Positions 1 to 8,812 of a stretch of DNA of 64,000 nt are shown here, piece by piece. The DNA comes from Nitrospira sp. (lineage in GTDB: Bacteria > Nitrospirota > Nitrospiria > Nitrospirales > Nitrospiraceae). The DNA is taken from the NCBI GenBank assembly GCA_018242725.1, contig JAFEBI010000016.1, positions 12,237 to 76,236 on the forward strand, in the 5' to 3' direction. The first letter of the stretch is position 1. Each line of letters starts with the position of its first letter. A program made the translations under genes and the position numbers. The notes below the pieces were generated by a model. It saw only the letters and a list, made by a program, of their open reading frames with translations, searched no databases and was not told the origin of the DNA.

Positions 1-1460
1 ATCTCCATCAGATTCCCGGTCGTTCGGTCCATCACCGCCTGGACCAGTCGGGGGCGGTAACTGACACCGTCGTTGGCGACCGTGGCAACTAGGCTCGCCA
101 TCTGCAACGGGGTCACCGTGACATAGCCTTGCCCAATCGCGGCTGAAATGGTTTCGCCCGGCAACCACTGCTCGTTCTTGGCTTTTTGCTTCCAGGCCGT
201 CGACGGCATGATGCCCGATCGCTCCGACGGCAATTCCACCCCGGTTGCTTTCCCAAGTCCGAAGTCCTTACCGAATTCCGCCATCAGATCGATCCCCATT
301 CGTTGCCCGACCGTATAAAAATACACGTCACAGGAATGGACCAACGCGTTGTGGAGATCAACGTACCCATGTCCTCCAGCCTTCCAGTCGTGGTAGAGCC
401 GTTTCCCGAACTGGTAGCCTCCATTACAGAAAACCGTGCTGGACGGTGACATGGTTTTCGTTTCCAACGCGGCAATGGCCATCGGAATCTTGAACGTCGA
501 GCCAGGCGGATACTGCCCTTGTGAGGCACGATTGTTCAGCGGGCGCCCTTCGTCCTGTACGATTTCCACCCACTGTTTCGCCGTGAGTTCTCGCGAGAGG
601 ACATTGGGATCGAAGCCGGGACGACTGGCCATGGCCAGAATATCCCCGCTGTTCGGATCGAGCGCGACAATGGCGCCATGCTCATCACCGAGCAAGTCTT
701 CGGCCACCTTCTGAAGTCGTGCATCAATGGTCAAATACAGATCATTGCCGGCCTGCGGCCGATCGACCACCGTTGCCCTCTTCTCATGACCGAGCGCGTC
801 GACCTCCACATTCTTCTGGCCGGCAACGCCCCGCATATGTCGATCGTAGGACTTTTCCACTCCATACTGCCCCACCACACTCCCTTGATGGAGATCGAGA
901 AATTCCGGCTTCTCCAGTTGCTCTCCGGAAATTTCTCCCACATAGCCCAGGATATGAGCGGCCGTCATACCACCCGGATAATTGCGCTGCGATTCCACCT
1001 GAATCATGACACCGGGCAGATCCAGCCGGTGCGATTCCACCAATGTGGCATCACGCAGCGTCATGCGGTCCTTGATCTTTCGTGGAAGGAGCTTACTGCC
1101 CTTGGCGGTCAGTTTTTTCCGAACAAGGGCGGCGTCAAGACCAAGCAGGTCGGTCAACTGCTTGACCAAAAGCTCTCGATCCTTCACGTCTTCCAATGTG
1201 ACGTAGAGACTAAAGCTCGGTACGTTATTCGCCAGGAGCACCCCATGCCGGTCATAGATCAACCCGCGAGCCGGCTCCAGCAGTACCTGTCTGATCCGAT
1301 TATTTTCAGACAAATCTCGATAATAGGGCCCTTCACGAATCTGCAAGTGCCAGAGCCGAAGCCCGAGCAGCGCCACAACCAGCAGAAGCCCCACACGGAG
1401 AATGACCAGCCGCCGATGAAGATCCCCAAACTCTGTTTCTGAATAATGGACTGTCGCCAC
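1..1460 (-). CDS. mrdA: Penicillin-binding protein 2 (peptidoglycan transpeptidase), C-terminus cut by window edge
   Basis: Transpeptidase that cross-links peptidoglycan during cell elongation, anchored in the inner membrane and acting in the periplasm with MreBCD and RodA. The translation opens VATVHYSETEFGDLHRRL, followed by one membrane segment (RVGLLLVVALLGLRLWHL). Next comes the PBP dimerisation domain (EPARGLIYDRHG), then the transpeptidase motif YPPGSTFK with the active-site Ser. The gene runs off the low-coordinate edge before its end. I chose the GTG at 1460 because it lies 8 nt after the mreD stop and keeps the hydrophilic N-tail typical of PBP2. It is the last visible gene of mreBCD-mrdA; rodA would be expected next, outside the window. 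Confidence 0.93.
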   Translation of the reverse strand, partial: MATVHYSETEFGDLHRRLVILRVGLLLVVALLGLRLWHLQIREGPYYRDLSENNRIRQVLLEPARGLIYDRHGVLLANNVPSFSLYVTLEDVKDRELLVKQLTDLLGLDAALVRKKLTAKGSKLLPRKIKDRMTLRDATLVESHRLDLPGVMIQVESQRNYPGGMTAAHILGYVGEISGEQLEKPEFLDLHQGSVVGQYGVEKSYDRHMRGVAGQKNVEVDALGHEKRATVVDRPQAGNDLYLTIDARLQKVAEDLLGDEHGAIVALDPNSGDILAMASRPGFDPNVLSRELTAKQWVEIVQDEGRPLNNRASQGQYPPGSTFKIPMAIAALETKTMSPSSTVFCNGGYQFGKRLYHDWKAGGHGYVDLHNALVHSCDVYFYTVGQRMGIDLMAEFGKDFGLGKATGVELPSERSGIMPSTAWKQKAKNEQWLPGETISAAIGQGYVTVTPLQMASLVATVANDGVSYRPRLVQAVMDRTTGNLME

Positions 1461-1468
1461 GTCACTGC

Positions 1469-1969
1469 CTACATTCGGGATTCAGACATCAACTGTTCGA
1501 CATTGAACTGACTCCACATCAGCCAGTAGATCGCTCCACCGATGACCGCATCAAGACAGGCTTGCGGCAACACTACATTCCAAACCGCCCACCACAAATC
1601 CTGTTGGGCATTCAGCCTGAGCACAAATGGGGTCACCAGCCCAACCAGACAGGAAACCACCAGCAACCCCACAACGAGTACGAGAGGGCTCAGATACACC
1701 ATCTGTCGTCCCGCAAGACCGGCGGCCAACCCAAGGCTCCCCTTCAGCATGGCCCCGGTGAGCGCGTCCTGCGCGGAAAACAGGCTCAACGCCCATCCGA
1801 TTGCCGCTCCAACCAACAAGCCATCAAGCTCTCCGCTGATCAGGCCGATCAAGCATACCGCCACAACTCCAAGGTCCGGCTTCACGCCCCAGAGGGTGAG
1901 ATGCGGCAACAGCACGGATTGAATCGGGACGATCCCCACAATGATGACCCCGTAAAGCAACGCTTTCAT
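1469..1969 (-). CDS. mreD: Rod shape-determining protein MreD
   Basis: Small integral membrane protein of the elongasome that links MreB/MreC to PBP2. The 166 residues are almost entirely hydrophobic helices with short loops (VIIVGIVPIQSVLLPHL, LGLAAGLAGRQMVYL, LVLVVGLLVVSCLVGL), the normal size and profile of MreD. Its ATG overlaps the mreC stop by 4 nt, so the two are translationally coupled. MreD is poorly conserved in sequence; the call rests on topology plus position between mreC and mrdA. Confidence 0.9.
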   Translation of the reverse strand: MKALLYGVIIVGIVPIQSVLLPHLTLWGVKPDLGVVAVCLIGLISGELDGLLVGAAIGWALSLFSAQDALTGAMLKGSLGLAAGLAGRQMVYLSPLVLVVGLLVVSCLVGLVTPFVLRLNAQQDLWWAVWNVVLPQACLDAVIGGAIYWLMWSQFNVEQLMSESRM

Positions 1970-2838
1970 GGCTTCGGCCTCGGCAGACTCAATCGCTCTT
2001 TTTCTGTCGGCACCAGAGAAGACTGGATGACGAGGACCTCCTCAATCCGGTTGGGATCGACTTCCGGCGTCAACTCCGCAGACTGGAACAGGGCTTCCTC
2101 TTCTTTATCAATTCTCGTGATGGTGCCGATCGCCAGCCCTCGCGGAAACCCTTCAACCAATCCCGATGTGACCACTCGATCACCCGGGCGCGCGCCCGAT
2201 AACAGCGGGATATACTTCAGTCGCGCCTGGCCGTGTGTCGTCCCTTCGACAATTCCCTCGTCTCTGGTGCGCTGGATCAGTCCCGCGATCGCATTATTCG
2301 GGTCCGTCACCAACAACACCACGGCGGTCGACGCCGTCGTTTTCACAATCCGTCCGACCACTCCTGCGGGAGTAATCACCCCCTGATCAGGTTGGACCCC
2401 GTCGGACGCTCCCTTATCCACGATGATCGTCTTGTACCAATTGCCGGTATCGCGACCGATCACTTGGGCCGCGATGAGTGTGGGAAGGGCTTGCTTCTTG
2501 AAATCCAGCAGCGTCGCGAGTCGCTCGGTGGCAGCAGCAGATTCCCGCAGTTGTCCGTTCTGTTCTTTCAGCAGTTCCAACTCTCGTTTCAACTGCCGAT
2601 TCTCTTCTTCCATCCCCTGGAGCGCGACATAGCCGCCCCACACTCCAGCAATCCGATCATGAACCCCGGCAACGACATTCAACGGTCCACTGATGACCCA
2701 TCCGAGCGGACCACCTACGCCTTGAAAGACGCTTTGGAGTTGGCCTGGCAGAAGTAAAAATCCGAGGATCAGGACGACGGCAAGAACGAGGGCTACACGC
2801 CTGGCATTGGACGTCACGCGTAAATTAACCATCCACAT
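1966..2838 (-). CDS. mreC: Rod shape-determining protein MreC
   Basis: Periplasmic scaffold of the elongasome that contacts PBP2. The 290 residues comprise a short cytoplasmic tail, one membrane helix (RVALVLAVVLILGFLLL), a coiled coil around residues 75-105 (GMEEENRQLKRELELLKEQ), and the paired beta-barrel MreC domain (AAQVIGRDTGNWYKTIIVDKG, then GVVGRIVKTT and GDRVVTSGLVEGFPRGL). Length and order match the family. It lies 14 nt after mreB and overlaps mreD. Confidence 0.95.
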   Translation of the reverse strand: MWMVNLRVTSNARRVALVLAVVLILGFLLLPGQLQSVFQGVGGPLGWVISGPLNVVAGVHDRIAGVWGGYVALQGMEEENRQLKRELELLKEQNGQLRESAAATERLATLLDFKKQALPTLIAAQVIGRDTGNWYKTIIVDKGASDGVQPDQGVITPAGVVGRIVKTTASTAVVLLVTDPNNAIAGLIQRTRDEGIVEGTTHGQARLKYIPLLSGARPGDRVVTSGLVEGFPRGLAIGTITRIDKEEEALFQSAELTPEVDPNRIEEVLVIQSSLVPTEKERLSLPRPKP

Positions 2839-2852
2839 GAGGGGATGGGACC

Positions 2853-3929
<1,077 letters not shown>

Positions 3930-3970
3930 TCATTCAGAGTCCGGCTTGCGCGCGTGATCTCATCCAGCAC

Positions 3971-4429
3971 TTAATCCGGAACTGCCAGTTGACCGGCATC
4001 CAGCACATGTGTCCGGGCCACTTCATCGCCGAGGCGACGCCCCTGTTCATTTCCGATAATCAAAAAACTTTCAAATGCGAGAATCGCCAGAGAGGCCAGC
4101 CATCCGATATACGGGATCGCATAGGCGACCTGTGCCCCACCCAGTGGAAGATTCCGAATAATCGACTCTCGAAACCCGACGGTCCCCCGCCCATCCACAC
4201 GCACGGTTTGTAAACCGACCAGCCGTTTGCCGATGCTCTTTCCCCCCGCAAACCCATCGGCGATCAGGATGTACGTCAAACCGGAAAGAAAACCAACCGG
4301 AGGAGCGATTTCGCCGGCAGCGACGACAATGAATAGATCAATCAATTTCGCGATGAAGCGATTCAGCACATGGGCCTTCGGATAAACCCTGGAATCGGAC
4401 GGCGTCGAGCCTGGCCCCTCCCCTCTCAA
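3971..4429 (-). CDS. RDD-family membrane protein
   Basis: Small membrane protein of the RDD family, whose function is generally unknown (some members are proposed transporters). The motif that names the family is near the start (LNRFIAKLIDLFIVV), followed by hydrophobic segments (GFLSGLTYILIADGF, YIGWLASLAILAFESFLII) and the conserved GKSIGKRLVGLQTV. 152 residues is normal. The start is a TTG, supported by AGAAGGAG 6 nt upstream. It is transcribed toward mreB with a gap of about 70 nt and could be its upstream partner. Confidence 0.8.
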   Translation of the reverse strand: MRGEGPGSTPSDSRVYPKAHVLNRFIAKLIDLFIVVAAGEIAPPVGFLSGLTYILIADGFAGGKSIGKRLVGLQTVRVDGRGTVGFRESIIRNLPLGGAQVAYAIPYIGWLASLAILAFESFLIIGNEQGRRLGDEVARTHVLDAGQLAVPD

Positions 4430-4612
4430 GGGATCTCCTTCTAATTAGTGGCAAAGTATAACAAAATTCGCCAACGTGCACAAACTAAAGCGCCATCTTT
4501 TTCTGAATATTTTTTGGCACCGGTCCGGAATGCCTCATGAACACTTCAGGCATGGGACCTCCACATAACTCGTTCCTCAGTAGCTGACGCGCTGCGCCTC
4601 AGGAGCCGGCCC

Positions 4613-4641
4613 TTGCCTTCCGCCCGTCCCATAAGTACACT
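4613..4641 (+). promoter_or_regulatory. Candidate sigma70 promoter for the SurA-N protein gene
   Basis: TTGCCT (4613-4618) and TACACT (4636-4641) are separated by 17 nt, and an AGAGGGG ribosome site sits at 4661-4667 just before the ATG at 4672. The match to consensus is moderate. It lies in the 240-nt gap between two divergent genes, where a promoter is expected; no other structure was seen there. Confidence 0.4.
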
Positions 4642-4671
4642 GTTACCCTCACAAAAGCAAAGAGGGGTTTG

Positions 4672-5373
4672 ATGATTAAGACAATGCGAGATGCGTCTCA
4701 CAACTATCCTTGGCTGTTGAAATCCATCATGGGGATCCTAGCCATTGCCTTCGTCATTACGATGGGCTGGTGGGGATTCGGTGAGCAGTCCGGTGGACCG
4801 GTGGCGAAGGTCGGCGAACAATCGGTCTCACTGGATGAGTTTAAGCGTACCTACGAGAATATGCACCGGATCTATAAAGACAACGTCAAGACCGAGTTCA
4901 AAGACGAGGAGTTCAAGGACTTCGTCATGGGCCAACTCGTCGACAGCCGCGTGTGGATCATCGCCGCCCAAGAGATGGGTGTACGGGTATCCGATGCTGA
5001 TCTCCGTGAGCTCATCATGCAAACCCAGGTGTTTCAGAAAAACGGCGCCTTCGACCCGGATCTCTACAAGCGCATCCTCGCCGCCAATCACCTCACCCCC
5101 GCAGCGTTTGAGTCGATCCAGCATCAGGAAGTCTTGGCGAACAAGGCCCGCATGATCGTCCGAGATTCCGTTGCACTGACGCCTGATGAGATCGCCGAAG
5201 GGCAGTCCCTCATGACCCGACCCGCTGACGGGAACGATCCCGCCAAGATGGCTGAGGCCAAGCAACGGGTACTGGATGACATGCTCCTGCAGAAACAACA
5301 ACGTGCATTGGTTTCATTTCAACAGTCGATGAAGGCGAAGATTCCAATCACCATCCGGCGGGAGTTGCTGTAA
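4672..5373 (+). CDS. Membrane-anchored SurA-N/PpiD-like chaperone domain protein
   Basis: Probably an inner-membrane-anchored periplasmic chaperone-like protein. An N-terminal helix (SIMGILAIAFVITMGWWGFG) is followed by the SurA-N/PpiD N-domain: VAKVGEQSVSLDEFKRTYEN, a helical stretch (LVDSRVWIIAAQEMGVRVSDADLR) and FDPDLYKRILAANHLTP, the part PpiD uses as a chaperone module. At 233 residues it stops before any parvulin PPIase domain, so no isomerase activity is expected. The ATG at 4672 is preferred to the TTG 3 nt upstream because the ribosome site would otherwise be too close. It is a monocistronic plus-strand gene. Confidence 0.75.
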   Translation: MIKTMRDASHNYPWLLKSIMGILAIAFVITMGWWGFGEQSGGPVAKVGEQSVSLDEFKRTYENMHRIYKDNVKTEFKDEEFKDFVMGQLVDSRVWIIAAQEMGVRVSDADLRELIMQTQVFQKNGAFDPDLYKRILAANHLTPAAFESIQHQEVLANKARMIVRDSVALTPDEIAEGQSLMTRPADGNDPAKMAEAKQRVLDDMLLQKQQRALVSFQQSMKAKIPITIRRELL

Positions 5374-5443
5374 CAAGCGGATTCCCGTCAACACAGGATT
5401 TGGAGAGTCAGGGTAGTCGAATAGATGAGGCACCCTCTCTATT

Positions 5444-5674
5444 TTACCGTTCGTGAAGCTCGCCTCGGATCCACTGGTAATTTCCTCGCCTCGACTTTGC
5501 ATGTTGGGACAACCACAAGAGGTTACTGATGGCCTTCTCCTTTGTGACCTTCATTCCGGCATACTCAGCCAGATAGTCCCTCAGAACCGCGCTCACGGAT
5601 GTCCCCTCTTCTCGTGCCTGAATGCGGGCACGCTTCAGCATATCGTCTTTGATTGCAACGATAAATTTAGCCAT
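5444..5674 (-). CDS. Ribbon-helix-helix antitoxin-like protein (VapB type), no toxin partner
   Basis: A 76-residue DNA-binding protein of the type that opens VapBC operons. The N-terminus (FIVAIKDDMLKRARIQAREE, then GTSVSAVLRDYLAEYAG) fits the strand-helix-helix of RHH antitoxins, and the C-terminus ends RGELHER, as many VapB tails do. A toxin gene should follow immediately on the minus strand, but only about 70 nt remain before the oppositely oriented neighbour and no PIN-domain frame is intact. It is therefore an orphan antitoxin or a stand-alone regulator. Confidence 0.65.
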   Translation of the reverse strand: MAKFIVAIKDDMLKRARIQAREEGTSVSAVLRDYLAEYAGMKVTKEKAISNLLWLSQHAKSRRGNYQWIRGELHER

Positions 5675-5760
5675 AACGTCACTTCCTCACTGAGGTACCT
5701 GTTCAAGGGAATCGACTCCGGACCAGAATGGGAACACAAGAATCGAGAAGACGCAAAGGG

Positions 5761-8445
5761 TTAGGGCTCTAAGTCCTGGACGAGACGAAAACCAATGCCG
5801 TCGTCCCGAGTGTCAGCGTCGTACCTGTCCCGGAACGAAGCACGCAAGTACACCGGTTTGAGGTACCAAGAACCGCCACGGAGCACGCGCCGGCCGCAGT
5901 TCCCATTGTTAGCCTCCATCCACGCCGATCCATTTGCTGGAGCTTGTTGATAGGTCTCATGCCAACAATCCTCGACCCATTCCCAGACATTGCCGCTCAA
6001 GTCATGGAGCCTAAAACCGTTCGCCTTTTTGGTGCCAACTTCTGCCGTGCGGTCATTCGAAAACACTGCATACTCCCCCAGCTCTGCTTCGTTGGAGGTG
6101 CCTGCCCAGTCTTCCTGCTTAGCTCCGCTGCGCGCCGCGTATTCCCATTCCGATTCGCTCGGCAGCCGATAGCGCGTTCCCGTTTTTTGGGACAACCAGG
6201 CAGCATAGTCTTTCGCATCTTGCCACGACACGTTGATGACCGGCCGCTTGTTACGCCCCCAGCCCTGATCATGTGGCAAAAGCCTCCTCTCGGCAATGGC
6301 AAACCGGTCATATTCCTCAAAGGTCACTTCGTACTTCCCCATGGCGAATGTCTTGATCGAAACTTCATGCACTGGATCCGCCCGAAGAAACTTCCCACCG
6401 TTTTTACCTTGCCGGAATGTCCCGGCTGGCACAGTCTCCAGGACCGGGGCAATATGGATACTCATGAAGTACGATTTGCCCCGCAGAAGTGCCTGCTCCA
6501 GCGTGAGTCCGGTCGTCCAGAGCCAGGCCCCCGCCCCACTCACAAACAGCATCACCAGCCCAATCGCACCAGCTTGTATCCACTTTGCGCGAGAACTAGC
6601 ATCGAGATAGGCTTTCATCAATGGCGTGGCCGCTGTCATCGAGCGTCGAAAATCCTGATATTCTCGACCGGACGCCAGCCCATCGAACCAGGGCTTGCCA
6701 AGCTCCTCCCACTTCTGCGCTCGGCTCTCCAGCAGCCGTTGATCGATCAATTGTTTCTTATTCACCTCGACATAGGCCTTGAGCGAGGGCCAGACCTCAA
6801 AAAGCTTTTCATGGCTGATGGATACCGTGGCCTCTTCATCCTGGCCTTCCGTGTGCAGCAAGCGCGCATCGACCAACGACTTAATCAGTCCCTTCATCTC
6901 CGGAAACTCTCTCAGCAGCGGTCGGCGACGCGTCGGCACCCCTTCCACACTCACCGTGACCAGCGACCGAAAGAGCGTCGGCAAATGCGCGAGGGTTTTC
7001 TCTCCACTCTTCTCTTGGATGCCGCGCTCGACCTGTTCGGCATGTTGTTTGATGGCCCCAGCTACTCCACCCAGCGTGGCATACACACCCGTCGTCAGTT
7101 CATGATCCTTCCGCTTCTCAAACAACTGATTCAGCAAGAACGCAAGCAGCGGAAGATTCCCTGGCTCAGCCCCTGCGTCATAGACAATCCGTCTCGCCAA
7201 CTCTTCGCTGACTCGCACGCCGGCGCAACCCGCCGGTTTCACGATCAAATCTTCGACCATATAGGGCTCGATCGGTCCCAGCGGATAATGCCCTGCACCG
7301 CCTAACACGGCACGCATGTCCGGGGAGTCATGACAGTGATGGAGATGATCGCTCCGGATGGTGGCGAGGACCCAGAGCCTGTTCTCTTGAGCGGCCCGAT
7401 ACAGCGCCGCGAGAAACTGCTGGGCTTTCGTCTGGTCTTGTGCGGTAAATAGTTCTTCCATTTGGTCGAGAAAGAGCACCAGCGCCCGCCCTTCCAGGCC
7501 ATTTTTGATGATTCGTGTCAGGTGTTCTGATAGGGAGTCCGGTTTCCTATTCAACGCGTCCACAATCTCATCCGGTCTCAGCCCGGCACGGGTCGCGATG
7601 CCTCCAATAGCCACGAGCAGTGAACTCCACGGATCTGTCCGTTGACTCGGCACCATCCGAACACACTCGCACTGAACCCCACCGGATAGCCCACCCTGCT
7701 CGAGTTTCGGCAGAAGCCCGGCGTCGATGAGTGATGATTTCCCGACCCCGGAGTTACCGCTCACGATGATGAATCGTCCCTGCGGTCCCTGCATACGGTC
7801 GAGCACCTCTCGCACTTCCGCCGTGCGGCCAAAGAAGACCGGCGCATACTTTCGGTTGAAGTGCATCAACCCAGGATAGGGTGAGCCCTGTGTCGCACTA
7901 TCCCAGGTGATGGCTGCGACACGTCCCGACCCCTGAGCCTCCGCCGATTCCGGTTGCTTCCTGTCAGCAAGATGCTTGGCGGCAGCCGCCAACACGAGTG
8001 TGCTCAACTCATGTGGCGCAGCAAATTGACTCGCCAGCTTTTCCGTCAAGAGGTGCTGTCGCAATGCCTTGATGCGCTCGCCTTTATCCTCTGCGGTATA
8101 GGCATCGTCAAACACGCGTGGCCACGCTGTCGTGTCGCTGACGGCAAACGTGAGACAGGGCTTCTTCAGCGCTTCGGCGCGACGGTACTCTAGTTCCGTA
8201 ATCGAGAGGCCCTTGGGATTGTCATGCTGTGCCGGAGGGACATACCCGTAACGGAAGGCGAACAGTCCGATATAGATATCGGCGGCTTCCACGTCTTTCA
8301 GACATTTGTCCACAGGCCGCTGGTCCGCCGCGACATAGTCTTCCATCGCGATGACGTGATGGCCGGCTTTTCGCAGCGCCTCATAGACCACACGGCGGTA
8401 GTCTTTCAAATCTTCGTACGTCGATGAAAGATAGAACGTCGCCAT
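5761..8445 (-). CDS. DUF4062 - STAND ATPase - FGE-like (C-type lectin fold) fusion protein
   Basis: Large signalling NTPase of 894 residues from the ATG at 8445. Order: DUF4062 domain (ATFYLSSTYEDLKDYRRVVY, residues about 2-90); STAND P-loop module with Walker A GNSGVGKS (about 230-237) and Walker B ALVLFLDQMEEL (about 321-332); winged-helix and helical region; one membrane helix (about 620-643, AGAIGLVMLFVSGAGAWLW); C-terminal FGE/SUMF1-like domain (about 666-894; PAGTFRQG, RLPSESEWEYAA, GNVWEWVEDCW, RVLRGGSW). The FGE part lacks the paired catalytic Cys of true formylglycine enzymes, so it is probably a sensor or binding domain. By analogy with other STAND proteins I infer a role in defence or regulated cell death. 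An in-frame start 69 nt further upstream is possible but would lie over the candidate promoter. Confidence 0.85.
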   Translation of the reverse strand: MATFYLSSTYEDLKDYRRVVYEALRKAGHHVIAMEDYVAADQRPVDKCLKDVEAADIYIGLFAFRYGYVPPAQHDNPKGLSITELEYRRAEALKKPCLTFAVSDTTAWPRVFDDAYTAEDKGERIKALRQHLLTEKLASQFAAPHELSTLVLAAAAKHLADRKQPESAEAQGSGRVAAITWDSATQGSPYPGLMHFNRKYAPVFFGRTAEVREVLDRMQGPQGRFIIVSGNSGVGKSSLIDAGLLPKLEQGGLSGGVQCECVRMVPSQRTDPWSSLLVAIGGIATRAGLRPDEIVDALNRKPDSLSEHLTRIIKNGLEGRALVLFLDQMEELFTAQDQTKAQQFLAALYRAAQENRLWVLATIRSDHLHHCHDSPDMRAVLGGAGHYPLGPIEPYMVEDLIVKPAGCAGVRVSEELARRIVYDAGAEPGNLPLLAFLLNQLFEKRKDHELTTGVYATLGGVAGAIKQHAEQVERGIQEKSGEKTLAHLPTLFRSLVTVSVEGVPTRRRPLLREFPEMKGLIKSLVDARLLHTEGQDEEATVSISHEKLFEVWPSLKAYVEVNKKQLIDQRLLESRAQKWEELGKPWFDGLASGREYQDFRRSMTAATPLMKAYLDASSRAKWIQAGAIGLVMLFVSGAGAWLWTTGLTLEQALLRGKSYFMSIHIAPVLETVPAGTFRQGKNGGKFLRADPVHEVSIKTFAMGKYEVTFEEYDRFAIAERRLLPHDQGWGRNKRPVINVSWQDAKDYAAWLSQKTGTRYRLPSESEWEYAARSGAKQEDWAGTSNEAELGEYAVFSNDRTAEVGTKKANGFRLHDLSGNVWEWVEDCWHETYQQAPANGSAWMEANNGNCGRRVLRGGSWYLKPVYLRASFRDRYDADTRDDGIGFRLVQDLEP

Positions 8446-8485
8446 GGCGATCCCAAGCCGAACCGTGGTCTCTACGTAGGGGCGC

Positions 8486-8514
8486 ATTCTACTCGCCCGA
8501 AGGACAAAGGCCAA
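8486..8514 (-). promoter_or_regulatory. Candidate promoter of the DUF4062-STAND gene
   Basis: On the minus strand TTGGCC (8509-8514) and TAGAAT (8486-8491) are 17 nt apart. Transcription would start near 8479, about 34 nt before the ATG at 8445. This supports 8445 as the true start, because a start at 8514 would fall inside the promoter. The -35 is weak. Confidence 0.4.
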
Positions 8515-8688
8515 GGCCCGAGTAGCATGGAGGCTTCACGCGTGGCCTGATCAGGATGACGAGTAGACAACAAACGACCTCGGATCAGAAAGACAAGAAG
8601 GCAGGTCTGCTAGCATCCTACCCAGAAGCTCATTCAGACCTCTGTAACCGTCATGAATACGAAATTCATAGATGCGTGAGCCTCCGCT

Positions 8689-8812
8689 GCAGGATACTCA
8701 AAAAGGCTATCCAGCAAGGCCGCAGCGAGTGAAGAGGCGAGGCGTACGCTTCGGTACGTTGAGCCCCTGAGCGACGCGAGAACGCCGCCGGCAGACTTTT
8801 TCAGCATCCTGC
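8689..8812. repeat. Palindromic intergenic repeat with terminal inverted repeats, copy 1
   Basis: A 124-nt element whose ends are imperfect inverted repeats of about 19 nt (GCAGGATACTCAAAAAGGC at the left; the right end reads GCAGGATGCTGAAAAAGTC on the other strand). Near its middle is a small hairpin (CGTAC, CTTCGG-type loop, GTACG). It fills the gap between the STAND gene promoter and queA, and its last base is the first base of the queA stop triplet. A diverged copy lies at 16828-16935. The form suggests a non-autonomous mobile (MITE-like) or REP-type element. The rest of 8515-8688 shows nothing I can name. Confidence 0.7.

Noticed and set aside
678-1442. Open frame of 254 codons on the plus strand
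   Set aside because: It is the mirror of the PBP2 gene, whose motifs are on the minus strand.
5944-7305. Long open frame (453 codons) antisense to the DUF4062-STAND gene
   Set aside because: It has no recognisable domain, while the opposite strand reads through conserved ATPase and FGE motifs. High-GC antisense frames of this length occur by chance.
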